5,596 nucleotides of DNA from Kangiella sp. Its GTDB lineage: Bacteria; Pseudomonadota; Gammaproteobacteria; Enterobacterales; Kangiellaceae. The position numbers and the translations under genes are program-made. This document shows positions 1 through 5,228 of the stretch, in pieces; the first letter of the stretch is position 1; each line of letters begins with the position of its first letter. The notes below the pieces were generated by a model. That model had not been told where the DNA came from, made no database searches, and saw only the letters and a program-made list of their open reading frames with translations. Location: positions 185,694-191,289 of the forward strand of contig NVVT01000005.1 in assembly GCA_002733465.1 (NCBI GenBank), written 5' to 3'.

Positions 1-125
1 CGCAACACTTCCTGCACTTCCATGACGTTAATCCCATAAGTCTCATTCGCTAAACGAAAGGTGACCCATTGTAATATGGTATCTTCATCTTCTTCTTTCT
101 TATTACTGCTTGGCTCTGCACTCAC
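1..125 (-). CDS. cheW: CheW-like chemotaxis coupling protein, N-terminal 41 codons (runs off left edge)
   Basis: The minus strand reads a GTG start at 125 and stays open to the window edge. After a short charged, Ser/Lys/Glu/Asp-rich head of about 16 residues comes LQWVTFRLAN and then ETYGINVMEVQEVLR. This matches the start of the CheW domain, where a first beta strand is followed by the Y-G-I-x-V-x-x-V-Q-E-V signature. CheW is a cytoplasmic adaptor that links the CheA kinase to chemoreceptor arrays. The GTG start is chosen because AGGAAG (138-133) sits 7 bases upstream and the next in-frame upstream codon of note is a stop (143-141). An ATG at 130-128 is in another frame and closes after two codons. 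The gene diverges from the trp operon and is probably unrelated to it. Only about a quarter of a typical 150-170 residue CheW is visible, so a larger protein with an N-terminal CheW domain cannot be excluded. Confidence 0.8.
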   Translation of the reverse strand, partial: MSAEPSSNKKEEDEDTILQWVTFRLANETYGINVMEVQEVL

Positions 126-419
126 GACATAACTTCCTATTTATTCGCTAAAAGGTCAATTTATTGTCGGTAATGCGTGATTTAACCGTCTATTAACTAT
201 TAAAAACAACAATAGTGATAGAAAAGCAATATGTATACCAACTAAAATTAAATTAAAAAGAACGGTCATATAACGCTTCACCCATGGCTTAAGTGATTGG
301 TGCTAATAACTTTTCTTCTATGTAAATATAGTAAAAATATAGAAATTTGCGCGATTATTTACAAAATAACTGATTATTAACTAATGCAGACGTCAAAATT
401 AATTACCCATAATTGAAAA
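126..419. other. AT-rich divergent intergenic region, no gene seen
   Basis: No open frame of more than about ten codons with a ribosome site was found here on either strand, and no tRNA-like or terminator-like fold was seen. It should contain the cheW promoter. The best candidate is an extended -10 reading TGGTATACA on the minus strand (240-232), without a good -35, so it is not listed separately. The 9-mer TATTAACTA occurs at 191-199 and 375-383, and again at 426-434 in the adjoining promoter region. Confidence 0.5.
133..138 (-). promoter_or_regulatory. Ribosome binding site of the cheW-like gene
   Basis: Read on the minus strand this is AGGAAG, with 7 bases before the GTG at 125. It decides the start: the nearby ATG at 130-128 is out of frame and would be too close to the site. 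Confidence 0.55.
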
Positions 420-449
420 TTGACATATTAACTAGTTATAAAGTAAAAC
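420..449 (+). promoter_or_regulatory. Candidate trp promoter with embedded TrpR-operator-like sequence
   Basis: A perfect -35 hexamer, TTGACA, lies at 420-425. An 18-base spacer leads to a weak -10, TAAAAC, at 444-449. Between them is AACTAGTTA (430-438), the core of the 10-bp perfect palindrome TAACTAGTTA (429-438), followed by AGTA at 442-445. The E. coli trp operator is GAACTAGTTAACTAGTAC. The left half matches exactly and the right half only partly. The order TTGACA then operator also resembles E. coli trp, although the operator sits nearer the -35 here. The assignment to TrpR rests on this resemblance. The second CTAG is missing, so binding is not certain. Confidence 0.45.
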
Positions 450-455
450 ATTTTC

Positions 456-485
456 TTGACCTAAAAAGCTCTTCCGCGGTATATT
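456..485 (+). promoter_or_regulatory. Candidate sigma-70 promoter of the trp leader transcript
   Basis: A -35 of TTGACC (456-461) and a -10 of TATATT (480-485) are separated by 18 bases. Each differs from consensus at one position. Transcription would begin near 492, about 46 bases before the leader-peptide ATG. A short inverted repeat, GCTCT (468-472) and AGAGC (492-496), flanks the -10. By hexamer quality this is the better of the two promoters. It lies just downstream of the TrpR-like site, so a repressor bound there would sit upstream of its -35. Confidence 0.5.
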
Positions 486-537
486 TCGTCCAGAGCAAGA
501 ATTTACCCATTCAGTTATCTGGAAAATACTTAAAGCA

Positions 538-633
538 ATGAAAATCAATTTCAACATAAACATCTTACCTCCACTAGTGAAAGCTAGCTTGCAAGGTAAT
601 TGGTGGCACTCCTTTTTAATCGAGAGGGGCTAA
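538..633 (+). CDS. trpL: trp operon leader peptide (31 residues, tandem Trp codons)
   Basis: The ATG at 538 opens a 31-codon frame that starts MKINFN and ends GNWWHSFLIERG, with TAA at 631-633. Two adjacent TGG codons (601-606) lie two codons before the first arm of the RNA stem at 609-629, the placement expected for transcription attenuation. A ribosome stalled at Trp codons covers segment 1, which frees segment 2 to pair with segment 3. The stop codon directly follows segment 2. The Shine-Dalgarno is poor: GGAAAA is 11 bases away and TAAAG only 2 bases away. The start is therefore the least certain part; a GTG at 577 would also keep the Trp codons. The peptide acts only by being translated and is not expected to have a function of its own. 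Identification is by position, Trp codons and the matching stems, not by residue similarity. Confidence 0.8.
   Translation: MKINFNINILPPLVKASLQGNWWHSFLIERG
609..629 (+). promoter_or_regulatory. Attenuator 1:2 (pause) hairpin
   Basis: CTCCTTTT (609-616) pairs with GAGAGGGG (622-629) around a five-base loop, with some G-U pairs. It begins three bases after the second Trp codon, so a ribosome stalled on Trp codons would melt it. When it forms, the 622-629 strand cannot pair with the terminator arm. Pairing was worked out by hand. Confidence 0.55.
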
Positions 634-690
634 ACTGTTTATAAATGAATATTATATAATATTTTAAAACAAACTTTAAAAACCCGCTCT
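623..690 (+). promoter_or_regulatory. Attenuator 2:3 (antiterminator) pairing
   Basis: AGAG (623-626) and GGG (627-629) can pair with CTCT (687-690) and CCC (683-685), leaving G686 bulged. This sequesters the left arm of the terminator. The 53 bases between the arms are very AT-rich. They contain a 16-bp perfect palindrome (648-663) that could form its own hairpin and bring the two arms together. This is the standard trp attenuator logic. The long loop and single bulge are the weak points. Confidence 0.5.
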
Positions 691-704
691 TAGCGGGTTT
701 TTTT
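678..704 (+). terminator. Intrinsic terminator of the trp attenuator (3:4 stem)
   Basis: AACCCGC (681-687) pairs with GCGGGTT (693-699) around a short loop and is followed by an unbroken T run to 704. The A run at 678-680 can lengthen the stem. This is a textbook Rho-independent terminator. It lies after a Trp-codon leader frame and 95 bases before the first structural gene, so it is read as an attenuator and not as the end of an upstream gene, since no upstream gene exists on this strand. Confidence 0.85.
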
Positions 705-706
705 AT

Positions 707-720
707 GTCCAGGGATGGAC
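707..720 (+). promoter_or_regulatory. Small hairpin with ANGGAN hexaloop, possible CsrA/RsmA site
   Basis: GTCC (707-710) and GGAC (717-720) close a hexaloop AGGGAT. Bases 710-717 read CAGGGATG, a full match to the core CANGGANG known for CsrA/RsmA RNA targets, with GGA exposed in the loop as those proteins prefer. It starts right after the terminator T run, so it exists only in readthrough transcripts. The identification is motif-based. Confidence 0.4.
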
Positions 721-725
721 TGTAT

Positions 726-755
726 GACGAAAGGAGCCATGGAAGGCGGTTCGTC
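726..755 (+). promoter_or_regulatory. Second hairpin with ANGGAN hexaloop, possible CsrA/RsmA site
   Basis: The outer stem GACGAA (726-731) and TTCGTC (750-755) encloses an inner stem GCC (736-738) and GGC (745-747), whose loop is ATGGAA. Bases 738-745 read CATGGAAG, again a full CANGGANG match. The two GGA triplets are 28 bases apart, a distance compatible with one CsrA dimer bridging two sites. The hairpin lies 43 bases upstream of the DAHP synthase start and does not itself cover that ribosome site. Confidence 0.4.
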
Positions 756-787
756 GATGCCTACATTAATTTATTTGAGCGTTAACT

Positions 788-791
788 AGGA
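788..791 (+). promoter_or_regulatory. Ribosome binding site of the DAHP synthase gene
   Basis: AGGA with 7 bases before the ATG at 799. It supports that start, as does the exact length match of the product to the Thermotoga enzyme. Confidence 0.6.
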
Positions 792-798
792 AAAAATT

Positions 799-1815
799 AT
801 GATTATCGTATTAAAGTCAAAAGCAACCGAAGCCGATGCACAAGAAATCTTATCTGTTATCAAAGATGCCGGATTAAAACCCTTATACATGCCCGGAGTA
901 GAAAGGATCGTTTTGGGAGCGTTAGGAGACGAGCGTATTCTTGCTAACTTACCCATTAATGCCTACTCCTGCGTAGAAAGTGTTAAGCCAATACTGACGA
1001 GTTATAAACAAGTCAGTCGTGAAATGCAAAGTCACGATAGCCAAGTTCAATTTGGCGATAAAATGATTGGTGGTGGTAGTTTCTGTGTAATAGCGGGTCC
1101 CTGCGCAATTGAAAATGAAGAACAGATTTTGGCATCGGCGGCAATTGTAAAGAGACACGGTGGAATGGGTTTACGCGGAGGCGCATACAAACCAAGAAGT
1201 TCACCCTACAGTTTTCAAGGGTTGGAGGAAGAAGGATTAAAATTGATGCAACAGGCATCACAAGAATATGGAATTCCCTGTGTCACTGAAATCATAGATG
1301 CTAGTTTAGTTGATAAAGTCGGTGAATATATCGATGCATTTCAAGTAGGTGCTCGTAACATGCAGAACTTTCGTTTATTAAAAGCTGTAGGACAAACGCA
1401 AAAACCGATTATTTTGAAAAGAGGCATGTCCGCTACCATTGAAGAGGTTTTGCTGGCTGCCGAGTATATCTTTAATGAAGGTAATCAAAATATTGTGATT
1501 TGTGAACGAGGCATTAGAACCTTTGAAAATGCCACTCGGAACACTTTAGATCTAAATGCTGTTGCCTATATTAAAATGAAAAGTCATTTACCGGTTATTG
1601 TTGATCCGTCCCATGGTACCGGAATAAGGGAACTGGTTACGCCAATGGCAAAAGCGGCCGTAGCATGTGGTGCAGATGGTATAATTGTTGAAGTACATAA
1701 TAATCCTCAAGTTGCATTATCAGATGGTATGCAATCTTTAGATGAGCAAGATTTTGAAAAAATGATGAAAGGTCTTATGCCTTTTATTAAAGCCGCTGGC
1801 AAAGTTTTAGCTTAG
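799..1815 (+). CDS. aroF: 3-deoxy-7-phosphoheptulonate (DAHP) synthase, ferredoxin-like-domain type
   Basis: This cytoplasmic enzyme condenses phosphoenolpyruvate and erythrose 4-phosphate to DAHP, the first shikimate-pathway step. The 338 residues equal, as I recall it, the length of the Thermotoga maritima enzyme of the I-beta class. Residues 1 to about 70 form the ferredoxin-like regulatory domain (MIIVLKSKAT; CVESVKPILTSYK). The rest is the TIM barrel. The four metal ligands fall at the Thermotoga positions: Cys102 in IAGPC, His272 in DPSHG, Glu298 in IIVEVH and Asp309 in LSDG. Substrate-binding segments LRGGAYKPR (125-133), QVGARNMQNFRLL (182-194) and LKRGM (206-210) are intact. It is not the AroF/G/H class of E. 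coli. It is the first structural gene behind the attenuator, so its transcription should follow tryptophan supply. In relatives the N-terminal domain mediates Tyr/Phe inhibition; which effector acts here cannot be read. The symbol aroF follows common usage for this family. Confidence 0.93.
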   Translation: MIIVLKSKATEADAQEILSVIKDAGLKPLYMPGVERIVLGALGDERILANLPINAYSCVESVKPILTSYKQVSREMQSHDSQVQFGDKMIGGGSFCVIAGPCAIENEEQILASAAIVKRHGGMGLRGGAYKPRSSPYSFQGLEEEGLKLMQQASQEYGIPCVTEIIDASLVDKVGEYIDAFQVGARNMQNFRLLKAVGQTQKPIILKRGMSATIEEVLLAAEYIFNEGNQNIVICERGIRTFENATRNTLDLNAVAYIKMKSHLPVIVDPSHGTGIRELVTPMAKAAVACGADGIIVEVHNNPQVALSDGMQSLDEQDFEKMMKGLMPFIKAAGKVLA

Positions 1816-1852
1816 AATAATCGATAATAATTACCACTAGGTTTTTAAGAAA

Positions 1853-3520
1853 ATGAGCCCATTTAAAAAAATCAATGACAACGACAACCTCCCCCTGGTT
1901 AAATCTTTAACCAGGGAATTGCCGTGTCATCTTGATCCCGTGACACTTTTTGAAAGTTGTATTGATCAAAAAGAAAATGCACTAACAAACAGAATTCTAT
2001 TAGAGTCTTGCGAGGTCAATACTCGTAAAAACCTCAAAAGCATCATCGTTAACAAATCTGCTGTACGAATAACCTGTAATAAAAATAACGTTGTTCTGAA
2101 AGCACTGACTAATAATGGAATTAATGCATTACTATTAATTGAAAAACATTTTCAATTTCAATTAAAAGAACAAAAGGACTCTGATTTCAAATTAGAGAAA
2201 ATTGATTCTGAATCACTTAATATAACCTATTTAAATAGTAATAGGAAAAATAGTAATATTGAAGAAAGCCAACGATTACTAAATATTACTAACCTTGATT
2301 GTCTACGACAAATTAATCAATTGTTTTTTAATCACAGTCAAGATAACGAATTCAAGAGCTTTCTTTGCGGATTATTTTCGTTTGATTTAATTGATAATTT
2401 TGAAATTCTACCTGAAGTATCTGTATCACTTAATCAGTGTCCTGATTACGTGTTTTATTTAGCTGAAGAACTGTTGGTTATCGACAACGAGAATCAACAC
2501 CTTCGTATATACATGAATGTTTTTGCGGGTGATAACCAAAAAAATATCTACTACGATTTATCTCGAAAAATTGAAACGCGCATTCAACAGATCCGCGCAA
2601 CCGAAGAAAACTTTAACATTAGATATGTTGAACATTGTGAGATTACAGATATTCAGGATAATAAAGTATCAATTAGTCAAAGCGACGAAGAGTATATTGA
2701 TTGCGTTAAAAAACTCAAACAAGAAATCATTGATGGTAATATTTTTCAAGTCGTGCCTTCACGTACATTTTCTTTAAAATGCATTAATGAATTATCTAGT
2801 TATCGACACTTACGCGAAAGTAACCCAAGCCCCTATATGTTCTTTATGCAAGCTCAAGATTTCACTTTGTTTGGCGCTTCTCCTGAGAGCGCATTAAAAT
2901 ATACTACTTCAAGTAACTCTGTAGAACTCTATCCTATCGCCGGTACGCGAGCACGAGGTAGACAAATAGATGGTAGCATTGACCACGACCTAGACAAGCG
3001 CTACGAAATTGAATTAAAGCTGGATCAAAAAGAGTTAAGTGAGCATATGATGCTAGTCGATTTAGCTCGTAATGATATTGCACGAATATCAAAACATGCC
3101 TCAATTGAAATCCCTAGACTTTTAGAGATCGACAGATACTCACAAGTGATGCATTTAGTCTCTTGCGTGAAGGGACAGTTGCAAAAACACTTAGATTGTT
3201 TTCATGCATACCAAGCCTGCATGAATATGGGAACACTCACCGGCGCACCTAAAATTAAAGCGGCGGAACTAATTAGACAGGTCGAAGGTTCTCGCAGAGG
3301 AAGTTATGGTGGTGCTGTCGGATATATCAATTCTTATGGTGACATGGATACTTGTATCGTTATACGAAGTGCATATTGCAGGGATGGGGTTGCCCATATA
3401 CAAGCGGGGGCAGGCGTTGTTTACGATTCAGATCCCGCATCTGAAGCGCGGGAAACTAGACAGAAAGCCCAAGCGGTAATAAATGCCATTCAACAATCAA
3501 ATAAAGTACAAATGAAATGA
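1853..3520 (+). CDS. trpE: Anthranilate synthase component I
   Basis: With TrpG this converts chorismate and ammonia (from glutamine) to anthranilate. At 555 residues it is somewhat longer than the about 520 of enteric TrpE. The extra length is a longer head plus polar, Asn/Lys-rich stretches around 105-145. The N-terminal domain keeps LLES (49-52), part of the known tryptophan feedback site, so feedback inhibition is likely retained. The chorismate-binding domain shows GNIFQVVPSR (295-304), SNPSPYMFFM (323-332), GASPES (341-346), PIAGTRARG (361-369), ELSEHMMLVDLARND (394-408), GTLTGAPKIKA (460-470), RRGSYGGAVGYI (481-492) and GAGVVYDSDP (519-528). It starts 37 bases after aroF. The ribosome site is weak (AGG 11 bases away, AAGA only 2 bases away), so translation may rely partly on the upstream gene. 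The stop overlaps the trpG start. A perfect inverted repeat lies just inside the frame (1893-1916). Confidence 0.97.
   Translation: MSPFKKINDNDNLPLVKSLTRELPCHLDPVTLFESCIDQKENALTNRILLESCEVNTRKNLKSIIVNKSAVRITCNKNNVVLKALTNNGINALLLIEKHFQFQLKEQKDSDFKLEKIDSESLNITYLNSNRKNSNIEESQRLLNITNLDCLRQINQLFFNHSQDNEFKSFLCGLFSFDLIDNFEILPEVSVSLNQCPDYVFYLAEELLVIDNENQHLRIYMNVFAGDNQKNIYYDLSRKIETRIQQIRATEENFNIRYVEHCEITDIQDNKVSISQSDEEYIDCVKKLKQEIIDGNIFQVVPSRTFSLKCINELSSYRHLRESNPSPYMFFMQAQDFTLFGASPESALKYTTSSNSVELYPIAGTRARGRQIDGSIDHDLDKRYEIELKLDQKELSEHMMLVDLARNDIARISKHASIEIPRLLEIDRYSQVMHLVSCVKGQLQKHLDCFHAYQACMNMGTLTGAPKIKAAELIRQVEGSRRGSYGGAVGYINSYGDMDTCIVIRSAYCRDGVAHIQAGAGVVYDSDPASEARETRQKAQAVINAIQQSNKVQMK
1893..1916 (+). 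repeat. Perfect 11-bp inverted repeat at the start of trpE
   Basis: CCCTGGTTAAA (1893-1903) and TTTAACCAGGG (1906-1916) are exact reverse complements separated by TC. As RNA it gives a stem of about 10 pairs with a four-base loop, 38 bases after the trpE start codon's last base. It encodes roughly PLVKSLTR. There is no T run on either strand, so it does not look like an intrinsic terminator. Its role is unknown; a translation, processing or stability element in the operon mRNA is possible. Confidence 0.7.
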
Positions 3521-4158
3521 ATAACAATAGTAGTACTAGCAATAGTGCGAACAATACTAAAACGAATTTGTCCGAATACAAAATTATCATGATCGATAAC
3601 TTTGATTCTTTTACCTATAACCTAGTCAATCAGTTGAAAACCTTTGTTAATGATGTGCAGATCTATCGAAACGATACTTCGATTGAAAAAATTGCCACAG
3701 TATGCGAAAACGAAAATAACAAAGTGATGCTTGTTATTTCTCCCGGTCCAGGCTCTCCAAAAACAGCAGGCAACGTGCTTGAACTGTTAAAGTTACTCAA
3801 AGGGAAATATCCCATTCTTGGCGTTTGCTTAGGTCATCAAGCAATCGTTGAAAGTTACGGAGGTACTGTTGGGCACGCTAGAGAAGTGGTACATGGTAAA
3901 TCACATCAATTAGATATTACATCCAACGGTGAAACATTATTTGCAGGAATTACTCCATTTTATGCAGCTCGATATCATTCATTAGCCGCAACAACAATGC
4001 CTGAAAACCTAGATGTTTTGGCCTTTTGTGAAGAAGAAGTCATGATGGTACAAGAAGCAAAAGATAAAGTCATTGGTTTACAATTTCACCCAGAATCGAT
4101 TTTGACACCCAATGGTTCTGAATTAATTAAAAGAATATTAACCAATCTAATCAGTTAA
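3517..4158 (+). CDS. trpG: Anthranilate synthase component II (glutamine amidotransferase)
   Basis: This class I glutamine amidotransferase supplies ammonia to TrpE. Its 213 residues show MIDNFDSFTYNLV (25-37), SPGPGSP (75-81), the nucleophile Cys104 in GVCLGHQA, HSLA (154-157) and the rest of the triad, His191 and Glu193, in LQFHPES. It is a stand-alone protein, unlike the TrpG-TrpD fusion of E. coli. The ATG overlaps the trpE stop (ATGA), which implies translational coupling and suits a 1:1 complex; no clear Shine-Dalgarno is present. The first 20 or so residues are an Asn/Ser/Thr-rich tail not found in usual TrpG, which begins near the MIDNFDSF segment. An internal ATG (3589) would start close to that segment but lacks a good ribosome site and would lose the first beta strand, so the coupled start is kept. 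Confidence 0.95.
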   Translation: MNNNSSTSNSANNTKTNLSEYKIIMIDNFDSFTYNLVNQLKTFVNDVQIYRNDTSIEKIATVCENENNKVMLVISPGPGSPKTAGNVLELLKLLKGKYPILGVCLGHQAIVESYGGTVGHAREVVHGKSHQLDITSNGETLFAGITPFYAARYHSLAATTMPENLDVLAFCEEEVMMVQEAKDKVIGLQFHPESILTPNGSELIKRILTNLIS

Positions 4159-4181
4159 GTTGTTGAAAAAAGGTTTAAATA

Positions 4182-5219
4182 ATGCCAAATGAAATACTTG
4201 AAAAACTATACGCTGGTAACTCTCTGAGCAGTTATGAGAGTTATGATGTTTTTAGTAAACTCATCACCGGAAAATTGGACTCCCATTTAATCACTAGCTT
4301 GTTAATCGCTTTAAAAATAAAGGGTGAGACACCTTTAGAAATTTCAGGTGCAGTTAAAGCATTAAAAGAAAACTCGATCCGCCTGCCTACATCAAATCAG
4401 ATTGTTTCAGACTCTTGTGGCACTGGCGGTTCAGGTAAAAATACGGTTAATATTTCGACCATGGTAGCATTTGTTTTAGCCGAGTATGGATTGGCAATCG
4501 CCAAACATGGTAATCGTTCTATATCATCACAATGTGGTTCCGCTGATGTTTTAGAATCACTAGGAATTAATATTAATTTGACGCCAGAGCAAGCCCATCA
4601 TTGTTTACAAAAAACCAATTTTACATTCCTATTTGCGCCAGGTTATCATCCTGGAGTAAAGCATGTTATGCCGGTCAGAAATGCCTTGCAAACACGTACT
4701 ATTTTCAATCTTTTAGGGCCACTGATTAATCCAGCATCTCCGAAATATCAATTGATGGGTATCTATTCTAAAGACTTATGCTTTGCAGCCGCAGAATCAT
4801 TGCATCTTTCTGGCTGCCAAGGAGCAATGGTGGTAAACAGCGGTGGTTATGATGAGATCACCTTACATAATGAAACTAACGTAGCAGAATTATGTAATGG
4901 CGTTATTTCAGAATATCAAATTTCGCACAGTGATTTTGGCTTACCAAAAACACAATCTAACGACATATCTGGACAGGCACCAGATGTTAATAAGCAGATC
5001 TTACAAGATGTACTATCAGGTAATATTAGCGACGAAAAAAATCGAGCAATCGCTTATACAATATCAGCTAATGCCAGTGCACTTCTGAAAATAAATAACA
5101 AAGTAGATAATTTAAAGGATGGCGCGGATTTAATTATGAGTTTACTTGAGTCCGGAAAATGTATGGGAAAAGTTGATCAAGTTGCCAAATTAACTCAAGA
5201 ACATTGTCTGAAACGGTAG
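4182..5219 (+). CDS. trpD: Anthranilate phosphoribosyltransferase
   Basis: It transfers phosphoribose from PRPP to anthranilate, the second committed tryptophan step, in the cytoplasm. The 345 residues match the family length. The N-terminal helical domain is followed by the PRPP loop (80-84), KHGNRS (108-113), FAPGYHPGVKHVMPVR (151-166, ending in the Arg expected to contact anthranilate), RTIFNLLGPLINP (172-184) and the metal-binding DE pair (224-225) in GGYDEITLH. The PRPP loop reads GTGGS where most family members have GTGGD. All other signature residues are intact, so an active enzyme is expected. AAAAAAGG ending at 4173 gives a good ribosome site 8 bases before the ATG. It follows trpG by 23 bases and precedes trpC by 9, placing it firmly in the operon. 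Confidence 0.96.
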   Translation: MPNEILEKLYAGNSLSSYESYDVFSKLITGKLDSHLITSLLIALKIKGETPLEISGAVKALKENSIRLPTSNQIVSDSCGTGGSGKNTVNISTMVAFVLAEYGLAIAKHGNRSISSQCGSADVLESLGININLTPEQAHHCLQKTNFTFLFAPGYHPGVKHVMPVRNALQTRTIFNLLGPLINPASPKYQLMGIYSKDLCFAAAESLHLSGCQGAMVVNSGGYDEITLHNETNVAELCNGVISEYQISHSDFGLPKTQSNDISGQAPDVNKQILQDVLSGNISDEKNRAIAYTISANASALLKINNKVDNLKDGADLIMSLLESGKCMGKVDQVAKLTQEHCLKR

Positions 5220-5228
5220 CGACTTATT

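Noticed and set aside
128..130. ATG as the start of the cheW-like gene.
   Set aside because: It is out of frame with the conserved CheW residues and reaches a stop after two codons; the GTG at 125 is in frame and well spaced.
574..587. Two CTAG words inside the leader-peptide gene as a second TrpR operator.
   Set aside because: They are six bases apart instead of the four in the E. coli operator, and they fall inside the leader frame without flanking matches.
705..785. Short open frame of 26 codons (starts MSRDGLYDER) between the terminator and the DAHP synthase.
   Set aside because: Its ATG follows directly on the terminator T run with no ribosome site, and the bases are better explained by the two hairpins.
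757..789. Ten-codon frame ending on the aroF ribosome site, with AAGGAG upstream at 731-736.
   Set aside because: The spacing of 20 bases to the ATG is too long and the AAGGAG is partly inside a hairpin; there is no other support.
949..1261. Two overlapping open frames on the minus strand inside the DAHP synthase gene.
   Set aside because: They are antisense to a strongly conserved enzyme, show no recognisable motifs and have no plausible ribosome sites.
1893..1916. The trpE inverted repeat as an intrinsic terminator.
   Set aside because: No T run follows the stem on either strand, and it lies inside the coding frame.
2517..2777. Open frame of 86 codons in another + frame inside trpE; a similar 63-codon one lies inside trpD at 4897-5088.
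   Set aside because: Both overlap well-conserved coding sequence and their translations show no domain features.
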